Origin: Acidobacteriaceae bacterium
GTDB lineage: Bacteria; Acidobacteriota; Terriglobia; Terriglobales; Acidobacteriaceae
NCBI GenBank assembly: GCA_009781125.1
Contig: WQYS01000136.1
Span: forward strand, 1 to 6,615
Direction of reading: 5' to 3'
Length of the DNA: 6,615 nucleotides
This document shows, in pieces, positions 1 through 6,097 of this stretch; position 1 is the stretch's first letter, and every line of letters starts with the position of its first letter. The notes beneath the pieces are model-generated. The model saw only the letters and a list, made by a program, of their open reading frames with translations. It searched no databases and was not told where the DNA came from. The position numbers and the translations under genes were made by a program.

Positions 1-1320
1 CTGTTCGCTCGTGGCCGCTTCCAAGCGTTGGTGATGACGAGCGCGAACCTAAGCGAAGAGCCGATATGCATCGATAACGATGAGGCCCTGAGCAGGCTGC
101 ACGGCCTTGCCGATGTTTTTCTGATTCACAACCGGGATATCCTGCTGCGCTGCGATGATTCCGTAGCGCGCAGCATCGCGGGGCGAGCTACGCTTCTGCG
201 GCGGTCTCGCGGCTATGTTCCCGTTCCGATTGCTCTGGAGCGCAATCTGCCTGCGGTGCTCGCCGTGGGAGGCGAACTCAAGAACGCCATCTGCATCACC
301 AAGGGAAGCAGTGCATTTCTGGGTCAGCACGTCGGCGACCTGGAAAATCTTTCGGCCTTCGAATTCTTTCAGGAGTCGGTTGCGCATCTTGAAAACATTC
401 TCAAAGTCCGTCCCGAGGCGATTGCCTACGATCTTCATCCCGGATATATGTCTACGCAATGGGCGCTGCAGCAGCAAGATATCCGCACCATCGGCGTACA
501 GCATCATCATGCGCATATCGCCAGTTGCATGGCGGAGAATCACGTTACCGATCCGGTCATTGGCATCGTGCTCGACGGCTCTGGCTACGGGACCGATGGC
601 CACGTCTGGGGCGGCGAGGTGCTGGTTGCCGATTTCGGGAGCTTCCGCCGCGCAGCGCACCTTGAGTATGTCCCCATGCCGGGCGGGGCGCAGGCCATCC
701 GCGAGCCGTGGCGAATGGCCGTAGCGTATCTACTTCATGCGGATTCGCTCGATACAGGCAGAGGGTTTCTCGGCGCGATTCCTGACAAGAACATTGCCGT
801 CGTCGAACAGATGGTTCAGCAGCAGATTCGCTCGCCTCTTACCTCCAGTTGCGGGCGGCTCTTCGATGCGGTTGCCGCTCTCACCGGTTTGCGAAACGAA
901 GTCAATTATGAAGGACAAGCAGCCATCGAACTGGAGGCCTGCTGCGGCGCGGATGAGGAAGAGCGCGAGTATTCTTTTTCGCTTCGCAGAGACGAGTGCA
1001 TTGAGATCGGAACCTCTTCGTTGATCCAGCAGATTCTCGAAGACCTGTGCCAAGGCGTCTCAAGCGCAACCATCAGCAGGCGCTTTCATCAGGGTCTGGC
1101 CACGGTGCTTGCGGAGGTGGCTGGCGAGATTGCGGAGTCAATGGGGATTCGCACCGTCTGCCTCAGCGGAGGCTGCTTTCTGAACCAGCGGCTGCTGGAG
1201 TTTTTACACACAAGGCTGGCGCAAAAAAATCTAACTGTGCTTACGCATTCCCAGGTTCCTCCGGGTGATGGTGGATTGAGTCTCGGGCAAGCGATGATTG
1301 CCGTGCAGAACCTGTCCTAA
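1..1320 (+). CDS. hypF: HypF, [NiFe]-hydrogenase maturation carbamoyltransferase (5'-truncated by window edge)
   Basis: HypF is a cytoplasmic protein that turns carbamoyl phosphate and ATP into carbamoyl-adenylate and transfers the carbamoyl group to the C-terminal Cys of HypE, the first step in making the cyanide ligands of the [NiFe] centre. The frame is open from base 1, so the gene starts outside the window; about 439 residues are present of a family length near 750-780. The missing part should hold the acylphosphatase domain, the zinc-finger pair and the start of the YrdC-like domain. Visible are the end of the YrdC-like domain (TSANLSEEPI near 34-63, RCDDSVAR, RRSRGYVP) and the whole Kae1-like domain: HHHAH at 502-516, LDGSGYGTDGHVWGGE at 571-618, SCGRLFDAVAALTG at 847-888, YEGQAA at 907-924, LSGGCFLN at 1162-1185 and PPGDGG near 1258. 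It ends in TAA. No frameshift or missing motif is seen. The downstream neighbour is convergent and unrelated. The family call is very secure. Confidence 0.96.
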   Translation: MFARGRFQALVMTSANLSEEPICIDNDEALSRLHGLADVFLIHNRDILLRCDDSVARSIAGRATLLRRSRGYVPVPIALERNLPAVLAVGGELKNAICITKGSSAFLGQHVGDLENLSAFEFFQESVAHLENILKVRPEAIAYDLHPGYMSTQWALQQQDIRTIGVQHHHAHIASCMAENHVTDPVIGIVLDGSGYGTDGHVWGGEVLVADFGSFRRAAHLEYVPMPGGAQAIREPWRMAVAYLLHADSLDTGRGFLGAIPDKNIAVVEQMVQQQIRSPLTSSCGRLFDAVAALTGLRNEVNYEGQAAIELEACCGADEEEREYSFSLRRDECIEIGTSSLIQQILEDLCQGVSSATISRRFHQGLATVLAEVAGEIAESMGIRTVCLSGGCFLNQRLLEFLHTRLAQKNLTVLTHSQVPPGDGGLSLGQAMIAVQNLS

Positions 1321-1333
1321 TCACCTTTAATGC

Positions 1334-1488
1334 CGTCATTCTGAGCGTAGCGAAGAACCCCCGTATTTTTCTCCGTCGTCGAAGAATCTTCCGGAAAGGT
1401 ACGGCCGTTTAGAAGTTGATGCTTTCCCACGGAGTTCGTCGTCACCACAAGCAAAATGCGGGGGTCCTTCGCTTCGCTCAGGATGACG
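1334..1488. repeat. Structured intergenic repeat with ~35-bp imperfect terminal inverted repeats (REP/MITE-like)
   Basis: The left arm (1335-1369, beginning GTCATTCTGAGCG) and the right arm (1453-1487, ending CTCAGGATGAC) are inverted copies matching at 31 of 35 positions; one more flanking pair (1334 with 1488) extends them. Two of the four mismatches become G-U wobbles in a plus-strand transcript and one in a minus-strand transcript, so either RNA could form a very long stem. Inside are further inner pairings: 1371-1376 with 1429-1434, 1393-1398 with 1422-1427, and the 8-bp palindrome ACGGCCGT at 1401-1408. The element fills the gap between two convergent genes. It lacks a T-tract after the stem on either strand, so it is not a textbook intrinsic terminator, though it may still limit read-through. 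From memory, closely similar GTCATTCTGAGCG...GCGAAGAA repeats are dispersed in Acidobacteria and other genomes; copy number here is unknown. No target-site duplication is evident. Confidence 0.8.
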
Positions 1489-1509
1489 ACGAAAAAAGTT
1501 TGAGCAGCG

Positions 1510-4176
1510 CTACTGGTCATCTCTATTACGACGCATGGACAGCTCCGGGTTCCAGGTAATCTGCAGCCAGCCGCTCGCGTTGTGCTGCGCTCCCTGCATG
1601 TAGGAAGGTATCCAGAACCGCTCGCGCTGCACGAAGAACTGCGCTGTCCAGTGGCGGTTCAGCGCGATGGAGCCGCTGACAAAGCCGTCGGTGATGGTGC
1701 CGCCGCCGGGAAGGTACTTGGTGCTGGTCTTGTTCTGCCTGTATCCGGCTTCGATGCGCGTTCGCGCCGAGAACCAGTAACTGGCGCGGCCTTCGATGGC
1801 GCGCGAGTCGCGGCCAATGGCGTTGCCCAGCAGAAAACCCTTGTTGGTGTTGCTGTCGAGGTACTGGTTGTTGATGAAGAATTTCGTTCCGCCGTCGTCA
1901 TGAGCCAACTCTTCAGAGCTGACCGCTTCGATGCGCAGATCCATGTGCGGCAGCCACGGCAGGCGCGCGAAATAAATTCCCGGGTTCCAGACCGCGCGGC
2001 GGGGAGCGTCGATAGGGTTGGGGTCGTCGTCCGAGTAGGCATCGGCATAGATCATAGCGACTCTGCGCAGGAAGGGCAGCCGGTAGCGGAAGTCGAAGTT
2101 GCTCTTGCGGTCGCCCGGGTCGGTGCGGTCGCCATAGGAAGAGGTTCCGGTATTGCCAACAATTCCGATTCCGGTCGAGTTGAAGCTGAAGATGTTGTTC
2201 TTGAAGGAATCGAGCGTAATGGGATGTCCCGCTCCCCAAAGAACCGACCAGCGCGTGAAGCTGAACTCGAGATTGTCTCCGAAGTTGAAGGAGACCTTCT
2301 GGCCGTTGAACCAGGGACGTGCCGGGTAGCGGTGGCCTGAGAGCTTGCCCAGCACGATGTCGAAGCGGTAGGTTCCCCATGACGGGATCAGAGGCAACGG
2401 GTGAGGCCGTGTCGAGACGAAGCGCAGGCTGTAGGCCGGCTCCGCATTGCTGGAGAACGCCAGCGGTCCCATGATCGTCGGACCCCAGAAGAGTTGCTGC
2501 TTGCCGAAGGCGAGCGCGTTGCCGTGGAAAGCGACTCCGCTATAGAGTTCCAGCGGACGCTGCCGCTCATAGGCAGCGCGCTGCGCGATCGGCTGAATCA
2601 CCGGAGCGCCTGCAAAGGGCTTCGAGTCCAGCGTGTTGATAAGCTGATTGACCTCGGGTGTCTCTGCGGGATTGCCAGGGTCATGCTGCCACTCTTCGCG
2701 CGCGTAGAAGAAGAGCGGCCCGTGATGAGAGCGAACCGAGAAGCCTGCAATGGCGCTGGAGCCGCGTCCCAGCGGACGTCCAAAGTCATTCCACCAGGTC
2801 TGGCTGAAGTGATAGCCGTCGGTCAGAGCCGGTCCCGCTATCGTACCGAAACGGACATAAACCGATTCCAGCGCCAGCTCCTGAAACGAGGTTGATTCCG
2901 GCGCGAGTTCGCGGTCCAGGTCGGTCATCAGCCGTTCGGCTGCATCAACAATCCCTGGGTTGGAGTCGTTCAGGCGCTCAACCATGTCCTGGGCCTGGCG
3001 AAGCTGGCGCAGGCACTCCTGGCGCGTCCATGGGCGTATGGAGACGTTCTGCGTAGGGATGAGTCCCAGCGCGCCGAGCCGCTCCAGCGCCGGATAGATC
3101 CAGCTATCCATGGGAACGTTGGTCGAGCCGATGGAGTCGGGATTGCTGTCGAACCAGTTGCCGCTCTGCGCAGGCAACTGCGCCGCTGTCAGACTGGTGA
3201 CGCTCTGGACTAATAGACCCGCCGCTGCGGCTGCTGCCGCTGTGCTGGTGGGCGGTGGGACAGAGACAGGTCTTGCGGCGCGAACCATCTGCGCCACCGC
3301 CCTGTCTTCGCTGGGCGAGGTCTCGTAGGGGTTGAGCGTGTAGTTGTGGTGCGCGTGATAGACGTATCGTCCGATGAGCCATCCTGTGGCACTGCCTACC
3401 AGAACGTCCGAGGGGAAGTGCTGCTGCGAGAGCACGCGGCTAACACTGACGGTCGAGGCCAATCCATAGACGATGGTCTGCGTCAGCCAGCCGGGATACT
3501 CCGACGCGACCACCGAGGCCATCGACCACGCCGCAATAGAGTGGTTCGACGGAAAGGAGGAGTTGAAGCCGCTGGCGGAGAAGAAGTGTCCAGAGGCGTT
3601 GTTCACCAGCGGACGCTCGCGCCGGAAGGTGAGCTTGAGCACCTCGTTGACGGCCAGGCTGTTGAGCAAGGCCTGCCCCGTAAGAAGCCCGGTTTCGTGC
3701 GCCTGGGGAGCGTAGTTACCAAGGCTCCACAGGTAGCCCGCGGCAGGAACCGCGCCCAGCGCCGCGACTCCTGCCGTAGAGAGTTTGTCTGCCCGATTCC
3801 GATCGCCGGGCGATAGATGGATCGCCGAGCGCATCGTGTGCCGGTCGCTGCCAAGCAGCATTCCGGTGGCGATTCCGAAGGGGACAAGCCACTCTGCGTC
3901 GGCAGGCTTCACCCGCGCGGGACTTGTCCAGATCGCCTTCTGATCGCCCACCAGACGCCTTGGCATTCCGGTTAAGGTGACCGGCTCGGGAGTCCTTATT
4001 GCCGCGCTCGGAACAACAGCAGCAGGCGCTGCGATGTTCTGCAGAGTAGGCGCATCGGGCAAGGAGTCAGACGGTGTGGCGCTCGAACTCTGCGCAAAAC
4101 CATATACGGCTGTGGTCAGGTTCAACAGCAGTAATAAACAGAGGCTCGACGGGTATCTTCCGGCGGCAAGATGCAT
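1510..4176 (-). CDS. Exported PAP2-family phosphatase fused to a Wzi-like capsule-assembly outer-membrane beta-barrel
   Basis: The product is 888 residues from ATG 4176. Residues 1-29 look like a signal peptide (core LCLLLLLNLTTAVYG, cleavage near FAQ). A PAP2 domain spans about 95-275 with all three motifs: K181-x6-R188-P189, PSNH at 209-212 (consensus PSGH), and S246-R247-x5-H253-x3-D257, so the catalytic residues are intact. A Pro/Ala-rich linker with seven consecutive Ala (313-319) leads to a C-terminal region (about 340-888) resembling Wzi/capsule-assembly barrels: a helical start (MDSWIYPALERLGALG) followed by many amphipathic, aromatic-rich strands such as LELYSGVAFHGNALAFGKQQLFWGP. 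The likely role is dephosphorylation of a lipid or glycan phosphate in the periplasm, linked to surface polysaccharide; the substrate is unknown. The frame stays open to TTG 4245, but those extra 23 codons are AT-rich and add a second hydrophobic stretch, so ATG 4176 is preferred despite a weak ribosome site. It is not clear whether the PAP2 part is soluble or membrane-embedded. Confidence 0.85.
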   Translation of the reverse strand: MHLAAGRYPSSLCLLLLLNLTTAVYGFAQSSSATPSDSLPDAPTLQNIAAPAAVVPSAAIRTPEPVTLTGMPRRLVGDQKAIWTSPARVKPADAEWLVPFGIATGMLLGSDRHTMRSAIHLSPGDRNRADKLSTAGVAALGAVPAAGYLWSLGNYAPQAHETGLLTGQALLNSLAVNEVLKLTFRRERPLVNNASGHFFSASGFNSSFPSNHSIAAWSMASVVASEYPGWLTQTIVYGLASTVSVSRVLSQQHFPSDVLVGSATGWLIGRYVYHAHHNYTLNPYETSPSEDRAVAQMVRAARPVSVPPPTSTAAAAAAAGLLVQSVTSLTAAQLPAQSGNWFDSNPDSIGSTNVPMDSWIYPALERLGALGLIPTQNVSIRPWTRQECLRQLRQAQDMVERLNDSNPGIVDAAERLMTDLDRELAPESTSFQELALESVYVRFGTIAGPALTDGYHFSQTWWNDFGRPLGRGSSAIAGFSVRSHHGPLFFYAREEWQHDPGNPAETPEVNQLINTLDSKPFAGAPVIQPIAQRAAYERQRPLELYSGVAFHGNALAFGKQQLFWGPTIMGPLAFSSNAEPAYSLRFVSTRPHPLPLIPSWGTYRFDIVLGKLSGHRYPARPWFNGQKVSFNFGDNLEFSFTRWSVLWGAGHPITLDSFKNNIFSFNSTGIGIVGNTGTSSYGDRTDPGDRKSNFDFRYRLPFLRRVAMIYADAYSDDDPNPIDAPRRAVWNPGIYFARLPWLPHMDLRIEAVSSEELAHDDGGTKFFINNQYLDSNTNKGFLLGNAIGRDSRAIEGRASYWFSARTRIEAGYRQNKTSTKYLPGGGTITDGFVSGSIALNRHWTAQFFVQRERFWIPSYMQGAQHNASGWLQITWNPELSMRRNRDDQ

Positions 4177-4258
4177 AAGCAATAAAAGTAAGCAGCAAAT
4201 AGCGAATACAAATCTTAAAGAGGCTACCACAGCCACTGCTGTCAATACGATGCGTAAC

Positions 4259-4636
4259 TTACCATGCCAGCCGTTTGATTCCAGTCACGAAATCAAAATG
4301 CCGGTCGCGGCTAAGAAGCGGGAGCGAATGCTGGCGGCAGAGCGCTGCTATCCATAGGTCATTCGAAGGGATGGGTCTGCCTGCGTCCGTTAGTTCGCTG
4401 CGAACTGCGCAATATGAGAGAGTGGTCTGTTCATCAACATCAAGAACACGAAATGTTGGCAGGTAATCGGCAATCCATTGTTCATAGTGCCGGCGGTTGC
4501 GGGAACGCGCAATGCCAAACCGGTATTCGCCTAACACAATCACCGGAACTGCGATTTGATCGGCTTTGCGGAGAAAAGATTCAATCGCGGACTCGCCATC
4601 GGCGAAAGCTGAAAGTCCGTTTGTGTCCAGAATCAT
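4259..4636 (-). CDS. vapC: VapC-type PIN-domain toxin (putative ribonuclease)
   Basis: This 125-residue protein has the size and layout of a VapC toxin, a Mg2+-dependent PIN-domain endoribonuclease that blocks translation when freed from its antitoxin. The acidic active-site residues are all visible: D4 in the N-terminal MILDTN, E37 in VLGEYRFG, D93 in SNDLWIAA and D111 (D115 nearby) in SRDRHFD. The fold therefore appears complete and probably active. The start ATG overlaps the antitoxin stop (ATGA), and a good ribosome site (GAGGA, complement of 4643-4647) lies 6 nt upstream inside the antitoxin gene, indicating translational coupling. Its RNA target cannot be read from the sequence. The name follows family resemblance; other PIN toxins such as FitB are close relatives. 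Confidence 0.92.
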   Translation of the reverse strand: MILDTNGLSAFADGESAIESFLRKADQIAVPVIVLGEYRFGIARSRNRRHYEQWIADYLPTFRVLDVDEQTTLSYCAVRSELTDAGRPIPSNDLWIAALCRQHSLPLLSRDRHFDFVTGIKRLAW

Positions 4637-4878
4637 TGCCAGTCCTCGGGTTCGATTTGCTCAAACTCTTCTTCGAGGATGCGATTGATCCTGGCAGTTT
4701 CTTTGTGGAGGTGCCGCAGCTTGCCGAAGGCTTCCATCCAGGGCTTGTTGCTGCTTGTGAGAGCCAGTTTGTCGTTTACGGCTTCCGTAACAAACACGCG
4801 CAGCGGGATTCCACGCCGGGCCGCTGCCGACTTTGCGCGTCGGAAGATGGGATCGGGAATCTCCAGAGTAGTCTTCAT
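4633..4878 (-). CDS. vapB: VapB-type ribbon-helix-helix antitoxin
   Basis: This 81-residue protein begins MKTTLEIPDPIFRRAKSAAA, the typical strand-helix opening of a ribbon-helix-helix (Arc/MetJ-like) DNA-binding antitoxin, with the second helix around residues 25-40 (LRVFVTEAVNDKL). The acidic, helical C-terminus (residues 47-81, WMEAFGKL ... EEEFEQIEPEDW) is of the kind that wraps around and inhibits a cognate VapC. The frame is open 25 codons further upstream to 4953, but that extension does not resemble the family and would run over the candidate operator, so ATG 4878 is chosen; the site before it (GGGAA about 10 nt upstream) is weak. Its stop overlaps the toxin start by 4 nt. It probably represses its own operon together with the toxin by binding the inverted repeat at 4891-4904. 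Confidence 0.9.
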   Translation of the reverse strand: MKTTLEIPDPIFRRAKSAAARRGIPLRVFVTEAVNDKLALTSSNKPWMEAFGKLRHLHKETARINRILEEEFEQIEPEDWQ

Positions 4879-4890
4879 GAGAACGATGTT

Positions 4891-4904
4891 CCCATAAATA
4901 TGGG
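4891..4904. promoter_or_regulatory. Candidate VapB/VapBC operator, perfect inverted repeat CCCATA-AA-TATGGG
   Basis: Two perfect 6-bp arms (4891-4896 and 4899-4904) separated by AA lie 12 bp upstream of the vapB start codon. Ribbon-helix-helix antitoxins normally bind short inverted repeats at this location. The AT-rich centre could also overlap a -10 element of the vapBC promoter, but I found no convincing -35 partner. The palindrome is seen directly; operator function is inferred from position and family. Confidence 0.55.
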
Positions 4905-4934
4905 AGCTGCGCAAGCGCTCTTTCCAGCCGCATC

Positions 4935-4946
4935 TTGCCGCGGCAA
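4935..4946. promoter_or_regulatory. Perfect 12-bp palindrome TTGCCGCGGCAA in the vapB-cysK divergent region
   Basis: The sequence is its own reverse complement over 12 bases and lies in the non-coding space between the divergent vapB and cysK genes. It overlaps the proposed -35 box of the cysK promoter, a position where a dimeric regulator could act. No regulator family is identified from the motif. Its occurrence by chance in GC-rich DNA cannot be excluded. Confidence 0.35.
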
Positions 4947-4963
4947 ACTCCATACGCTATGCT
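4935..4963 (+). promoter_or_regulatory. Putative sigma-70-like promoter for cysK-cysE (TTGCCG -17 nt- TATGCT)
   Basis: TTGCCG (4935-4940) and TATGCT (4958-4963) each match four of six consensus positions and are separated by exactly 17 nt. Transcription would start near 4970, leaving a leader of about 135 nt before cysK. The -35 half is also one arm of the perfect 12-bp palindrome TTGCCGCGGCAA (4935-4946), a possible repressor or activator site. No known riboswitch fold or T-box was recognised in the leader; only a small hairpin around ACGCC-TGC-GGTGT is visible. This is a prediction from pattern only. Confidence 0.35.
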
Positions 4964-5091
4964 TGTCATATGCGCCGATGTTGTTGATTCCGTTCTGGTG
5001 AAAGCTACGACGCCTGCGGTGTATCCCGGCCTTCTTCTCGATACTCCATCCATTCTTAACTCATACAGACATTTCAAGAACCTTTTCTTAC

Positions 5092-5098
5092 AAGGAGG
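5092..5098 (+). promoter_or_regulatory. Strong Shine-Dalgarno AAGGAGG that decides the cysK start
   Basis: AAGGAGG is a near-perfect anti-16S match. It sits only 2 nt before the ATG at 5101 but 8 nt before the in-frame GTG at 5107. Normal spacing is about 5-9 nt, so GTG 5107 is the more likely initiation codon. Confidence 0.75.
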
Positions 5099-5106
5099 AA
5101 ATGATC

Positions 5107-6081
5107 GTGGCACGCATAGCCAAGGATGTAACTGAATTAATCGGACGCACTCCCCTGGTGCGCCTGAACCGCGTTGCAGCGGGATTGCCCGCGACCGTTG
5201 TTGCCAAACTGGAGGGGCAGAATCCGCTGGCCAGCGTGAAGGACCGCATCGGCTTTGCCATGATCGACGACGCGGAAAAGGCGGGCAGAATCGCTCCGGG
5301 CAAGACGGTTCTGATCGAGCCGACCAGCGGCAACACCGGCATCGCGCTGGCCTTCGTAGCAGCGGTAAAGGGCTACAAGCTGATTCTCACCATGCCCGAG
5401 ACCATGAGCGTGGAGCGCCGCATTCTGGTGAAGGCCTTCGGCGCGGAGGTGGTGCTGACGCCCGGCCCCAGCGGCATGAAGGGAGCCATCGCCAAGGCGA
5501 ACGAGATTCTCGCCGCCACGCCCAATGGATACATCCTGCAGCAGTTCGATAACCCGGCCAACGTGGCGATTCACGTGGCCACGACCGGCCCGGAGATTTG
5601 GGAAGATACCGACGGCAAGGTGGATATCTTCATCGCAGGCGTGGGCACGGGCGGCACGATTACCGGCGTGAGCACGTACATCAAGCAGCGCAAGCCGTCG
5701 TTTCAAGCGATTGCCGTCGAGCCCGCCGACAGCGCGGTGCTCTCCGGAGGCAAGCCGGGGCCGCATAAGATTCAGGGTCTGGGCGCGGGGTTCATTCCCG
5801 GCGTACTCGATACCAAGCTGATTGACGAAGTGGTGCAAGTTTCGAACGACGAGGCGATAGAGATGGCGCGCCGCCTGCCGGTCGAGGAGGGCCTGTTTGT
5901 CGGCATCTCTTCCGGAGCGGCGGTGGCTGCGGCGCTGAAGGTCGCCTCACGCGCCGAGAACGCCGGCAAGCTGATCGTTGCCGTGCTGCCCGACTTCGGC
6001 GAACGCTACCTGAGCACGGTTCTCTTTGACGCGCTGCGGCAGCAAGCAATGTCATTGCAGACAGAACAGGTTACCCTGTAA
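5107..6081 (+). CDS. cysK: Cysteine synthase (O-acetylserine sulfhydrylase), PLP-dependent
   Basis: CysK joins O-acetylserine and sulfide to give cysteine and acetate in the cytoplasm. From GTG 5107 the protein has 324 residues ([20 protein letters not shown]...), close to the usual 310-325. All family landmarks are present: the PLP-binding Lys45 in SVKDR, the substrate loop TSGNT at 73-77, the phosphate-binding GTGGT at 180-184, the ISSG turn at 267-270 that contacts the pyridine ring, and IQGLGAGF at 222-229, in the region that in enteric CysK shapes the site for the serine acetyltransferase tail. An in-frame ATG lies two codons upstream at 5101, but the Shine-Dalgarno is too close to it. 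cysE follows after 16 nt, so the pair is probably co-transcribed. CysM or a cystathionine beta-synthase-like enzyme are less likely alternatives, since length, motifs and the cysE neighbour all fit CysK. Confidence 0.96.
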   Translation: MARIAKDVTELIGRTPLVRLNRVAAGLPATVVAKLEGQNPLASVKDRIGFAMIDDAEKAGRIAPGKTVLIEPTSGNTGIALAFVAAVKGYKLILTMPETMSVERRILVKAFGAEVVLTPGPSGMKGAIAKANEILAATPNGYILQQFDNPANVAIHVATTGPEIWEDTDGKVDIFIAGVGTGGTITGVSTYIKQRKPSFQAIAVEPADSAVLSGGKPGPHKIQGLGAGFIPGVLDTKLIDEVVQVSNDEAIEMARRLPVEEGLFVGISSGAAVAAALKVASRAENAGKLIVAVLPDFGERYLSTVLFDALRQQAMSLQTEQVTL

Positions 6082-6097
6082 ATGAGTGCTTGATCGT

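Noticed and set aside
1365..1371. T-run after the left repeat arm as an intrinsic terminator of hypF
   Set aside because: No stable GC-rich hairpin directly precedes it; the only strong pairing is with the arm about 85 nt downstream, which is not followed by a T-tract.
1582..2340. A 252-codon open frame on the plus strand, antisense to the barrel region of the fusion gene
   Set aside because: It lies wholly inside a well-supported gene, its product is an Ala/Val/Arg-rich low-information string with no recognisable motif, and long antisense frames are expected in GC-rich coding DNA.
2401..2895. A 164-codon plus-strand open frame antisense to the fusion gene
   Set aside because: No domain, no ribosome site and full overlap with the phosphatase-barrel gene; it is a shadow frame.
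3217..3243. Triplet-like GC-rich tract encoding seven Ala, considered as a DNA repeat
   Set aside because: The Ala codons vary (GCG, GCA, GCC), so it is a low-complexity protein linker between domains and not a DNA tandem repeat.
4414..5001. A 195-codon plus-strand open frame crossing vapC, vapB and the intergenic region
   Set aside because: It is antisense to both toxin and antitoxin, whose family motifs are clear, and its product shows no recognisable features.
4935..5135. A 66-codon open frame running through the cysK leader and overlapping the cysK start out of frame, and a 7-codon frame at 4978-5001, as possible regulatory leader peptides
   Set aside because: Neither has a ribosome site, the longer one begins upstream of the predicted transcript start, and neither has a run of Cys or other diagnostic codons expected of an attenuator.
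5137..5838. A 233-codon minus-strand open frame antisense to cysK
   Set aside because: His/Arg/Gly-rich shadow translation of a highly conserved gene, with no motif or ribosome site.
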